Shown here: in pieces, positions 1-6,601 of the stretch
Layout: each line of letters opens with the position of its first letter
Position numbering within the stretch: position 1 is the stretch's first letter
NCBI GenBank assembly: GCA_003138855.1
Contig: PLHF01000035.1
Coordinates: 1-38,929 of the forward strand
Direction of reading: 5' to 3'
Origin: Acidimicrobiaceae bacterium
Lineage (GTDB): Bacteria > Actinomycetota > Acidimicrobiia > Acidimicrobiales > RAAP-2
Length of the DNA: 38,929 bases
Translations under genes and position numbers: made by a program
The notes under the pieces: generated by a model
What the model was told of the DNA's origin: nothing
What the model saw: only the letters and a program-made list of their open reading frames with translations
Database searches by the model: none

Positions 1-1
1 C

Positions 2-421
2 GGGTTCCAGAGCTCTATCAGGTTGCCGAAGCTTCCCTTTCGTCACGTCCTGGCCTTGGCGCTCGTCATCCAGGTGGCATCGGACGATTACGGACGAGCA
101 TTCACCCTGGGCATCGACGTCGACCGCGTCGACGAGTTGCCGGTGATGCTCCACCAAGACTTCTCCTTCGAGATTCCCCGTGGGATCCATGCGGCGGACG
201 GGGTCAGCCACCACTACCCGGTCGACTTCTACGACGTGGGACTCCACTCGGTGATCGACGGCGACGAGGACTCAGATGTTGCACACGTCCCGTTCATCGT
301 ACAGATGGTCACCCTGCACGAACATCGACGGGTGGAGCGAGCCACGAGCCATGGGCCATCCTCTGCAGCGATCCCCCAGTTCCCGAGGTTGCTCAGCAAT
401 CAGTTACCCCATGTCTCGTGA
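2..421 (+). CDS. DUF6941-like protein, 5' end cut by window
   Basis: An open frame runs from the first bases of the window to TGA at 419-421, so the start lies upstream. Codons have G-rich first and GC-rich third positions, as expected of a real gene in this genome. The visible 139 residues have an alternating beta-strand character: GFQSSIRLPKLPFRH, then ALALVIQVASDDYGRAF, then a late PVDFYDVGLH and DSDVAHVPFIVQ segment. This pattern recalls the DUF6941 family, where a G-G-F-x-x-I opening leads to a beta-sandwich ending in a (V/I)PF-x-V strand. The function of that family is unknown to me. No catalytic residues are recognised. The tail after residue ~105 (rich in Arg, Ser, Pro) looks less conserved. 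The family assignment is tentative; the frame itself is fairly convincing. Confidence 0.42.
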   Translation, partial: GFQSSIRLPKLPFRHVLALALVIQVASDDYGRAFTLGIDVDRVDELPVMLHQDFSFEIPRGIHAADGVSHHYPVDFYDVGLHSVIDGDEDSDVAHVPFIVQMVTLHEHRRVERATSHGPSSAAIPQFPRLLSNQLPHVS

Positions 422-854
422 CCGGGGTACGAAGCACGGCTTCAGGCCGAAAACTACCAGCTCAGGGCACTGATAGGCTAGTTCTCGTCCGGTTCATTGA
501 CGATGTCACCCGCCGGTGCGGCGACTCGGCCGAAGTGCTCGCGGTGGCAGGCGCGCCGTCAGCTGAGCCCAAGGTTTTGCGACGCGTAACCGACCACAAG
601 GGGCGGCCCCTGCGCCCGGCCAGGGCCGAATGTCCCGGCTGCGAGTTCTGAGCCGATCCGGTCGCACCCCGCCGGCGAGGACCCGGGTGCGCTTTCAGCG
701 TCGAGCCCAATCGCCGTGCCGACGCCTGGCAAGGAAGGTGCCTCGACCTTCGGAAGAGCCTTTCGGCCCTTGCCACAACAGGGTGAGGACGAGACGATTG
801 GTATATCGAATGCGGCGGCGTGATCCGTCGTGACCGGATGCAAGGAGGATGAAC
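422..854. other. intergenic, no convincing gene
   Basis: The open frames here are short and mutually overlapping on both strands, and none has a recognisable domain. The last bases carry a strong ribosome binding site (AAGGAGG, 842-848) for the DsrC-like gene. An AT-rich patch, GGTATATC at about 799-806, might be its -10 region, but no clear -35 box accompanies it. Confidence 0.5.
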
Positions 855-1208
855 ATGCCAACGATGACCTTCACCGGCCTCAGTGTCGATGTGACCGACG
901 ACGGCTTCTTCACGAACCCTGGGCAGTGGAAAGAGGAGATGGCGCGCGAAATCGCCGCCCGAGAAGGCATCGGCCAGCTGACCGACGATCACTGGAAGGT
1001 CATCAGGTACATGCGGAGCCGATACCTGGGCAACGAGCGGCCGCCAACTGCTCGATTCGTTAGCAAGCACTTCGCCATATCCGTGCGCCAGGTCTACCAG
1101 CTGTTTCCCAAGCGGCCGATGAAGGTCGCCGCCAAGATCGCTGGTGTCCCCGAGCCGCGGATGTACCTCGGCGGTTGCGGTGTCAACTGGGGCAATTGGA
1201 GTTCATGA
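855..1208 (+). CDS. DsrC/TusE-family sulfur carrier-like protein
   Basis: A 117-residue protein of the DsrC/TusE/RspA family, small cytoplasmic carriers that hold sulfur on a C-terminal cysteine in sulfur oxidation, sulfite reduction or tRNA thiolation. Family features seen include the N-terminal DDGFFTNPGQW stretch, the central TDDHWKVIRYMRSRY segment and the RQVYQLFP...AAKIAGVPEP helix-turn before the tail. Start choice: AAGGAGG at 842-848 sits 6 bases before ATG 855, while ATG 849 abuts the ribosome site. Oddities: canonical DsrC ends in a flexible arm with two Cys ten residues apart. Here the inner Cys position is Ala (KVAAKIAG), and the outer Cys (C108) is pushed out by about four residues and followed by nine more residues ending in WGNWSS. 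It therefore has at most the single-Cys TusE-like chemistry. No dsrAB or tus partners are visible nearby. Confidence 0.82.
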   Translation: MPTMTFTGLSVDVTDDGFFTNPGQWKEEMAREIAAREGIGQLTDDHWKVIRYMRSRYLGNERPPTARFVSKHFAISVRQVYQLFPKRPMKVAAKIAGVPEPRMYLGGCGVNWGNWSS

Positions 1209-1275
1209 TTCTGAAATGGCCTCCCGGCACTTCGTGACTGGCGGCCAACGCTCGCGACCCGGAGGACCTGGTCTG

Positions 1276-1344
1276 CGAGCGATTGTCGCCGTGTGTGCCC
1301 AACCCGGCGCCGAGTCGTCCGGTTGGGGCGCGGTGATTGCCAAG
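1276..1344 (+). pseudogene. decayed N-terminal fragment of an LmbE/PIG-L deacetylase
   Basis: The frame here reads IVAVCAQPGAESSGWGAVIA. It parallels the opening of the deacetylase remnant at 2197 (LAVCAHPDDESFGLGALLA) both in protein and base by base. The metal-binding AHPDDE motif has become AQPGAE, so the copy is dead. No continuation is visible beyond about 1350 in any frame. It most likely marks an old duplication of the methyltransferase-deacetylase pair that follows. Confidence 0.4.
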
Positions 1345-1443
1345 CCGGAGACGAGTGCTCAGAGCGTCGCTTCGAGCGGGTCCCGGGCGACTCGGCGCGC
1401 ACATCCCGGAGAGAGCGGACCGGACGGCGACGGGTGACGCTCC

Positions 1444-2174
1444 ATGCCCGGTCGGCCTGAGCCTCTTGAGGACCTCCGGGCGGCGCCGGGGGCATCCGTG
1501 GCGCTTGCCCCGCCGGTAGAGGCAGCGGTCGCCTACGACAGGTGCTTCGACTCGCCCTGGGGCCACCACGCCTTCGAGGTCGGACGGCGCCACGCCTTTT
1601 GCGGGCCGTCGGGCCTCTCGACCGCCGGCGCGTTCTCGACGTGGGATGTGGGAGCGGGAGGTTCACCACCGCCTTGGAACAGCGCGGGGAGTTACTCACC
1701 GGAGAGGGCCTCGACCCCGCCATGCCGGCGGTCGCCGCCCGACGGGCTCGGACACCGCTGATCGTCGCCGACGCCCAGCGCCTCCCGTTCGACGACGCCA
1801 CGTTCGACGGGACCGTGGCTGTCACCCTCTGCGAGTTCGTGACCGACCCCCACCTCACGGTGGGCGAGCTCAGTCGGGTGACGCGCCGCGGCGGCCGTAT
1901 CGCCGTCGGCGCGCTCAGCCCGCTCAGTCCCCGGGGAGTGGCCCGACGTCGACACTTCCAGCGCCCACCATAGCATGCGGCCCATTTTGTCTCCCGGTCG
2001 GAGCTGGCGGCCCTCGGCCGGCAGTTCGGTCGCGTCACGCTCCACGCGGCACTGTTCGCCCCCGGCGCGCTTCCCGGCCTCGACAAGGTCGGTCCCCTCC
2101 TCGAAGGTCTCGGTCGTGCCTTCCCGAGGTTCGGGGCATTCCAGGTGCTCGTCATCGGCAAGGCACCGTCATGA
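1444..2174 (+). pseudogene. class I SAM methyltransferase, frameshift plus amber codon
   Basis: Three pieces together make a typical ~225-residue SAM-dependent methyltransferase. The first frame (ATG 1444 or GTG 1498) gives AYDRCFDSPWGHHAFEVGRR, a common N-terminus of this family. Near 1587-1600 the homology moves to another frame, LLRAVGPLDRRRVLDVGCGSG, containing the SAM-binding motif I (VLDVGCGSG). That frame runs through DAQRLPFDDATFDGTVAV and GGRIAVGALSP to TAG at 1971-1973. The same frame then resumes as HAAHFVSRSELAALG and ends GAFQVLVIGKAPS at TGA 2172-2174. In relatives a Trp normally sits where the TAG is, so TGG to TAG is the likely change. Two separate lesions make sequencing error less likely but do not exclude it. 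The pseudogene ends about 20 bases before the truncated deacetylase, which probably was its operon partner. Confidence 0.72.
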
Positions 2175-2196
2175 CCGGACCGAGGAAACCCGGGCC

Positions 2197-2409
2197 ATGA
2201 CCGCCGCTGCCACCAGCGGAGGGTTCCCCCACTTGACAGGAGTGCTGGCCGTCTGCGCCCACCCCGATGACGAGTCGTTCGGTCTCGGCGCCCTGCTCGC
2301 CACGCTGACCAGCGGAGGAAGCGCAGTGGACGTGCTGTGTTTCACCCACGGCGAGGGGTCCACCCTCCGCGGGGCCGGCGATGACCTCGACCTCGTTCGG
2401 GCCGAGTAA
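2197..2409 (+). pseudogene. LmbE/PIG-L family deacetylase, 3' truncated
   Basis: Seventy residues beginning at ATG 2197 (GAGG ribosome site ten bases upstream) match the N-terminus of zinc-dependent N-acetylglucosaminyl deacetylases of the LmbE/PIG-L type, including the AHPDDE metal motif and the following FTHGEGSTL strand-turn. The family is normally 220-270 residues. Here the frame stops at TAA 2407-2409 just after DLVRAE and no further homology appears in other frames before the convergent methyltransferase ends at 2451. The C-terminal two thirds, with the remaining metal-binding His, are gone, so it should be inactive. The break at ~2407 looks like a recombination junction. Confidence 0.72.
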
Positions 2410-2450
2410 GGGTGTTCCCCCAGAAGATCAATCCTGTAGCAAGAGAGGCA

Positions 2451-3599
2451 TCAGGGGCGCACCTCATAGAAAGCATTGATCGGGTGTTCGATGTCCAAGC
2501 GGCGAAATCGGCCGAATCCTCCGTCGCCCACAAGCTTGCGAAGCGCCGGTTCGGGGAGTCCGCAGGTCCCCAGCCCGGCGCCACCCGGCTCTGACAGGGC
2601 CGACGACAGGCACGAGTAGACCGAGGTGGAGTACAGCATGGTGGCGAAACGCCTCCGGCGAAGGTTCTGCTCGAAGGTGGGGGCGCAGTCGATATCGACG
2701 ATGAACCAGGTCCCATCGCCGACCATCGCCTTCCGGATGGCCTTGACGGTTTCGCCTGGTCGGGTCATGTCGTGCAGGCAGTCGAACGTCGTCACCAGGT
2801 CGAACATGGGTCCATCAGGGAGCGGGTCTGCATCGACACGGTGGAAGGTGACATTTCCGGCACCCAGCGCAGCGCGATGCGACTCCGCCCTCTCGAGGGC
2901 ATGGACCGACACGTCATAGCCGTGGAAGGTGGAGGTCGGGAACGCCTGGGCCATCTCGAGGAGCGCGATCCCCGAGCCGCAGCCCACGTCGGCGACCACC
3001 GCCCCTTGGTGCAGACGACTGATCACTCCCTCCAACTGCGGCAGCGCGGTGGAGATGAGCACCTGGCGATACCAGTTCCCCATCAGGACCTCGGAGTCCT
3101 GGGCGGACTCGAGACCGCGGTCATCGAAGGCAAGCCCGAGCCCGGTGTGGAACGCCTCGTCAAGCCGGGGCAGCAGGCTCAGATGGTTCGGGAGCGTGGT
3201 GAAGCTCCCACCCAGGTAGAGGATGCTCGACTCATCGGCCAGCAACGCCGCCACCGCGTCGGTCACTTCGAACCGTCCGTTGCCGGCGTAGTCGACGACC
3301 CTGGCGGCGGACTGCGCATGGAGCCATTCGAGGACCCACCGCTCGTGGAGCCCGGCTCGCTCGGCGACCTCGTTGCTGGTGAGCGGACCCTGACCGGCCA
3401 TCGCCCGGTACAGGCCGAGCCGCAGCCCGAGGGCGACGAGTCCGGCTGCATAGGCTGCGACCATCATGCCGCCGAGGAGATCGAAGGCTTCATCCGCCGG
3501 AGTGGCGGGGGTAGTCGATTGTGCCTGTCGCCGAGGTCGTGTCGATTTGGAAGCAACTGGCGCTTCGGGTCGGGATGGGCTGTCTTCCGGCTCGCTCAT
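2451..3599 (-). CDS. SAM-dependent methyltransferase with N-terminal winged helix
   Basis: A 382-residue protein of the Rv-type 'transcriptional regulator-like' methyltransferases. After a Pro/Arg-rich, probably disordered N-terminus of about 35 residues comes a helical and winged-helix part (residues ~38-125, including TSNEVAERAGLHERWVLEWL), as in plant and actinobacterial O-methyltransferases where this part mediates dimerisation. A Rossmann domain follows with SAM motif I at VVADVGCGSGIALLE and a downstream DLVTTFDCLHDM strand. Start is ATG 3599 with AAGG about nine bases upstream. The substrate is unknown. It is transcribed away from the sulfurtransferase operon, in the same direction and separated by ~118 bases from the AhpD-like gene, so it may be its last member or independent. 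It converges on the decayed deacetylase. Confidence 0.85.
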   Translation of the reverse strand: MSEPEDSPSRPEAPVASKSTRPRRQAQSTTPATPADEAFDLLGGMMVAAYAAGLVALGLRLGLYRAMAGQGPLTSNEVAERAGLHERWVLEWLHAQSAARVVDYAGNGRFEVTDAVAALLADESSILYLGGSFTTLPNHLSLLPRLDEAFHTGLGLAFDDRGLESAQDSEVLMGNWYRQVLISTALPQLEGVISRLHQGAVVADVGCGSGIALLEMAQAFPTSTFHGYDVSVHALERAESHRAALGAGNVTFHRVDADPLPDGPMFDLVTTFDCLHDMTRPGETVKAIRKAMVGDGTWFIVDIDCAPTFEQNLRRRRFATMLYSTSVYSCLSSALSEPGGAGLGTCGLPEPALRKLVGDGGFGRFRRLDIEHPINAFYEVRP

Positions 3600-3717
3600 G
3601 GACTCGACCTTGGACCGGCTCTGCCGTAGTAGTCGGCATCTGCCTCGCCGATCGAGGCCGAGACCCTCGAGGAGATGACATCGGAACCCGATTCTCCAGG
3701 TGGCATCGGGGAGCCCC

Positions 3718-4302
3718 TCAGCGATCGAGTCGATCGAGCGGAACCCCGCAACTCACCCCGACGCCTTCCATGGCCTCTTCGAGCGGAACGTCGAGAGCAC
3801 TAGCCACCGTGGTCGTGTAGCGCATCAGGGCCACCGAGGCCACGATCTCCACAATCTCCGCATCGGTCCAACCGAGAGCGCGTAGCTTGTCGGTCATCTC
3901 GTCGGTTACCCCCGCCGGCCGCCGGCCGACGATCCGTGCGAAGTCCACCGCGGCGTTCTCTTTGTCGGTCAGGCGGGGAGACGGTTTGCCCTCGATGACG
4001 TCGACGCACTCCTGACGGCTCCACTCCTTGCCCATCAGGGCGATCATGTGGGCAGCGGTGCAGTACTCGCACTCGACTTCGTAGGCGGTGACCGCGAAGA
4101 ACACCCGCTTCAGCTCTTCGCGGATGGTCCCTTCCATCGCCGTGTTCAGGCTCAAGGTCCACAGTGCATCCGTCGTTTCCGGCAGATAGTTCAATGCTTG
4201 CTGCAGCCCGGGGACCATCTTGTAGTACGCCTTCACCCGCTCGAAGACCTCGTGGGTCCGTCCCTCGGCCTGCTCGGGATCGATCAGTTTCACTCGTGCC
4301 AT
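3718..4302 (-). CDS. AhpD-like carboxymuconolactone decarboxylase family protein
   Basis: A 194-residue all-helical protein with the AhpD/CMD redox motif E-x-x-x-C-x-x-C-x-x-x-H, seen here as EVECEYCTAAH. In AhpD these two cysteines and the His carry out peroxidase or disulfide-reducing chemistry, so a thiol-redox role is likely. The second half holds the typical LTDKENAAVDFAR and LGWTDAEIVEIVASVALMRY helices. The start is ATG 4302 because GAGGAGG lies 5 bases upstream; the GTG at 4305 would sit too close. Its ATG shares one base with the sulfurtransferase stop (TGATG), so the two are translationally coupled. The pairing with a rhodanese suggests it resolves or reduces persulfide intermediates, which is inference. 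The C-terminus has an extra Cys (VGVSCGVPL). Confidence 0.85.
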   Translation of the reverse strand: MARVKLIDPEQAEGRTHEVFERVKAYYKMVPGLQQALNYLPETTDALWTLSLNTAMEGTIREELKRVFFAVTAYEVECEYCTAAHMIALMGKEWSRQECVDVIEGKPSPRLTDKENAAVDFARIVGRRPAGVTDEMTDKLRALGWTDAEIVEIVASVALMRYTTTVASALDVPLEEAMEGVGVSCGVPLDRLDR

Positions 4303-5231
4303 CACTGCCTCCTCGGTTCCTTTGGTTGATCACGATCGTGCATCGAAGCTCTCGGGCCGGTCTCGACTGGCCGGTTGGGGTCGGCACCCCACTCCATCCA
4401 CGAGGCGTCGTAGAGGGCGGCGTTCTCGTGCCCCATGACATAGAGCGCGAACAGGGCGAAGGCCCCGAACACTCCACCTCCGCAGTAGGTGATGACCCGG
4501 TGCTCGGGCTCGAGTCCGACCGGCTCCCACAGGCGGGCAAGCTCGGTGGCAGGCAACATGGTCTGAGTGGCCGGATCGACATGGGCCGGGGCGGGCACGT
4601 TGTGCGCGGTCGGGATGTGACCGGCCCGGTGGCCCGGGTACAGGCGGGCCACACCGGTGAAGAACACCTCGGGCAACGCGTCGACGATGCAGATGTCCTC
4701 ACAGCCGATGGCTGCCATCACATTGTCGGCGTCGACCCGCAGTTCGGGATGGACCCGCGCCGTGAAGACCGCCGGCGAGGGTTCGGGTACCTGTTGCTCG
4801 GTGGGACGTCCTTCCGCCTGCCACCGGGTGAAACCGCCATCGAGCAGCTTCACCGCCTCGTGGCCGTAGTAGCGCAGGGCCCACCAGAGCCGAGCCGCCC
4901 ACGTACCGCCCTTGTCGTCGTAGACGACGACGGTGCTGTCATCGCCGATCCCGAGGTGGCCCATGAGCGCTTCGAACCGGTCGGGCGGCAGCACGACGAC
5001 CGGGTCGTCGGGATCGGCCAGGTCGGCCATCACGTCGACGAATACCGCACCGGGGATGTGGGCCTCACCGTAGGCGTCGCGTTCGGCGACCGCCTCCAGC
5101 GCTCCCTCTGGGGTGGCCCGGATGTTGATGCGGGCATCCACCACCCGGACCGACGGGTCAGCGAGATGATCTGCGAGCCATTGTGGTGAGGCTAGGGCCT
5201 CGGGATGTCGGTAGGTCATCGCGTCGATCAC
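4302..5231 (-). CDS. two-domain sulfurtransferase (rhodanese, SseA type)
   Basis: A 309-residue tandem rhodanese: a cytoplasmic enzyme that moves sulfane sulfur from thiosulfate or 3-mercaptopyruvate to an acceptor through a persulfide on its active Cys. The N-terminal domain (residues ~10-140) is the inactive one, with Asp in the active loop (VVVYDDKGG) and the conserved RLWWALRYYGH and LLDGGFTRW segments. The C-terminal domain has the active loop TYCGGGVFGAF with Cys250. The loop is not the CRxGx[R/T] of classical thiosulfate or MST enzymes, so substrate preference cannot be read from it. GTG 5231 is the preferred start (GGGAG seven bases upstream and a GTGA overlap with the upstream small gene); ATG 5219 is possible. 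It is the middle gene of a three-gene overlapping operon. Confidence 0.9.
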   Translation of the reverse strand: MIDAMTYRHPEALASPQWLADHLADPSVRVVDARINIRATPEGALEAVAERDAYGEAHIPGAVFVDVMADLADPDDPVVVLPPDRFEALMGHLGIGDDSTVVVYDDKGGTWAARLWWALRYYGHEAVKLLDGGFTRWQAEGRPTEQQVPEPSPAVFTARVHPELRVDADNVMAAIGCEDICIVDALPEVFFTGVARLYPGHRAGHIPTAHNVPAPAHVDPATQTMLPATELARLWEPVGLEPEHRVITYCGGGVFGAFALFALYVMGHENAALYDASWMEWGADPNRPVETGPRASMHDRDQPKEPRRQ

Positions 5232-5464
5232 CGACCGGCTCCCGCCAGCGCGTCGACGGTGTCCTGTACGCCTTCCCCGGCGAGCGTGGCGGCGACCGCA
5301 GCCACCACCGATCGGACCTGTTCGTAGCCGGTCTGCAAGAGGAAGCTCGGCGGCCGCCCGTAGCTCTTCATCCGCATCACGTAGAACCCGACCTTAGGCT
5401 GGGCGAGCACTTCGACACCGTGGAGCTGGACATAGAGACTGCTTCGGGTGTTGGGGTCGACCAA
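5228..5464 (-). CDS. small unknown protein coupled to the sulfurtransferase
   Basis: Seventy-eight residues with TTG 5464 as the only possible start after an in-frame stop upstream; no clear ribosome site is seen. The body reads as strand-strand-helix (YVQLHGVEVLAQPKVGFYVMR, then a loop SYGRPPSF, then a long helix to the end). No Cys, no membrane segment, no signal peptide. I do not recognise the family. The last codons overlap the GTG of the sulfurtransferase by four bases (GTGA), the usual sign of coupled translation, so a role in the same sulfur-transfer pathway is likely. GC-rich third positions support it as a true gene. Confidence 0.6.
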   Translation of the reverse strand: MVDPNTRSSLYVQLHGVEVLAQPKVGFYVMRMKSYGRPPSFLLQTGYEQVRSVVAAVAATLAGEGVQDTVDALAGAGR

Positions 5465-5824
5465 TGGTGGGAAGTGGGCACGATGCGCTTTCCGTTTTCC
5501 AATGGGGCACCTGTCAATCTAGGAGTGGCCGAATGAGGTTGTGCAGGCGGCCACGGCCCGGAAGGGGCGGATCCTCGACTCGGTGAGCGGCGTTAACCGC
5601 GGCTCCGCTTCAGCCTCGGACGATAGCGCGTTCCACTCGGAACTTCGGAGTCAAAGTCAGCGCGCCGAGGCGCCGCTTCGACAAGCTCGTCCTATCCCGT
5701 TTCCAATTCGGATCGATCCAGATGCACCACGACCACGACCAGGGCGTTGGGCTGAGCGTCGCAGTGCGCGCCACCTGGCGCGAACCCGGGTGGGCTCAGT
5801 ACCGCGGCCGGGAAACGCAGGGCG
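5465..5824. other. intergenic between divergently placed operon and marR 3' end
   Basis: I see no gene here: the open frames on the plus strand are antisense shadows. It must hold the promoter of the 5464-3718 operon (a TTGACA lies at about 5510-5516 on the minus strand, without a good -10). A 16-base palindrome CGCGCCA-CC-TGGCGCG at 5766-5781, some 45 bases beyond the marR stop, may act as a terminator hairpin for marR, but it has no T-tract. Confidence 0.4.
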
Positions 5825-6295
5825 TCAATCGTGGCACCGCGTCAGTTGCTCGAGCATTTGGACAAGGTCCGCGAACCGCTCGGTACCGAGCTCCCTGGTG
5901 AAGGCCTCATCGGTTTCCCGTACTGCGTCCGCGATGACGTCGGTGGCGTGGCGACCCCTGGCCGAAAGCAGGAGGTCCGTCCGGCGGCGATCGCTGTCAT
6001 TGGGCCTTCGATCGACGAATCCGCCAGCCACCAGGGAGTCGACGAGTTTGGAGACCGCCTGCTTGCTGACCCCCATTCCGCTTATCAGCTGGCGGGCGTC
6101 GTTACCGCCTCTCGCAAGGATCATGAGCGCCCAATACCCGGGCTGTGGCAACTCCGCGAACCCGCGGTCCGCTAGGCGGTCCCTGATGGCGGCACGGTAG
6201 TGCTGGTTGGTCCGTCGGAGCAGCCACGGCAGCAGTGCCGCCGGGCCACTCGGCTCTTGGCGGACGCCCGGTGAGTCCATGCCGATATTCGTCAT
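5825..6295 (-). CDS. MarR-family transcriptional regulator
   Basis: A 156-residue winged-helix DNA-binding protein. The DNA-recognition part reads DARQLISGMGVSKQAVSKLVDSLVAGGFVDRR, followed by the MarR wing signature NDSDRRRTDLLLSARG. Helices before and after form the dimer interface. The frame is open further upstream, but ATG 6295 gives the normal family length and leaves the divergent intergenic region free. MarR proteins are usually repressors released by small phenolic ligands or by cysteine oxidation. The only Cys is near the C-terminus (TRCHD). It is divergent from the 2-TM/RCC1 gene pair at 6365-7860 and a palindrome lies between them, so it probably controls both directions. Confidence 0.88.
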   Translation of the reverse strand: MTNIGMDSPGVRQEPSGPAALLPWLLRRTNQHYRAAIRDRLADRGFAELPQPGYWALMILARGGNDARQLISGMGVSKQAVSKLVDSLVAGGFVDRRPNDSDRRRTDLLLSARGRHATDVIADAVRETDEAFTRELGTERFADLVQMLEQLTRCHD

Positions 6296-6300
6296 ATTCG

Positions 6301-6322
6301 TTGACAGTCTAACTGGTAGACT
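6301..6322. promoter_or_regulatory. palindromic operator in the marR divergent region
   Basis: AGTCTA-ACTGG-TAGACT (6306-6322) is a perfect 6-bp inverted repeat with a 5-base spacer, typical in size for a MarR dimer site. A TTGACA (6301-6306) overlaps its left arm and could be the -35 box for the rightward genes, although the -10 is weak. TAGACT and its complement TAGTCT both fit the actinobacterial -10 pattern TAnnnT. Binding is inferred from position and symmetry. Confidence 0.5.
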
Positions 6323-6364
6323 ACAGTCGCGTTTGGCACAGACGCCGGAAAAGGAGGCTTCTCG

Positions 6365-6601
6365 ATGCCCTACGGCAGCGGTCCTCTCATCCGACAAGCC
6401 CTCGTGCGAGCGACGCCTTGGCAGCGCTACGTGATCGGTGTTGCCATGGTCGTCGCCGGTGCCGTGCTCATCCTGCTCGGCCACGTCGCGGGCGGTCTGC
6501 TCGCCGTCGCCGGGGTCCTTTTGCTCTGGCGGATGGTTCGGTACCGCTTGCGTCGAAGGCAGGAGACGCCAGGGTCAGCTCCGGGGCCGGGGAGTCCATG
6601 A
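6365..6601 (+). CDS. small two-helix membrane protein
   Basis: Seventy-eight residues starting at ATG 6365 with a good ribosome site (AAGGAGG about ten bases upstream). Residues ~22-54 form two closely spaced hydrophobic helices separated by LLGHVAGG, followed by a basic cytoplasmic tail (RYRLRRRQE) and a Pro/Gly-rich end. No named family is recognised; the topology is a helical hairpin with the positive tail inside. Its stop overlaps the start of the RCC1-repeat lipoprotein (ATGA), so the two are expressed together, presumably under the divergent MarR protein. Confidence 0.7.
   Translation: MPYGSGPLIRQALVRATPWQRYVIGVAMVVAGAVLILLGHVAGGLLAVAGVLLLWRMVRYRLRRRQETPGSAPGPGSP

Noticed and set aside
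462-1070. A 202-codon minus-strand frame overlapping the DsrC-like gene
   Set aside because: It is antisense to a well-supported gene with a strong ribosome site and has no recognisable domain.
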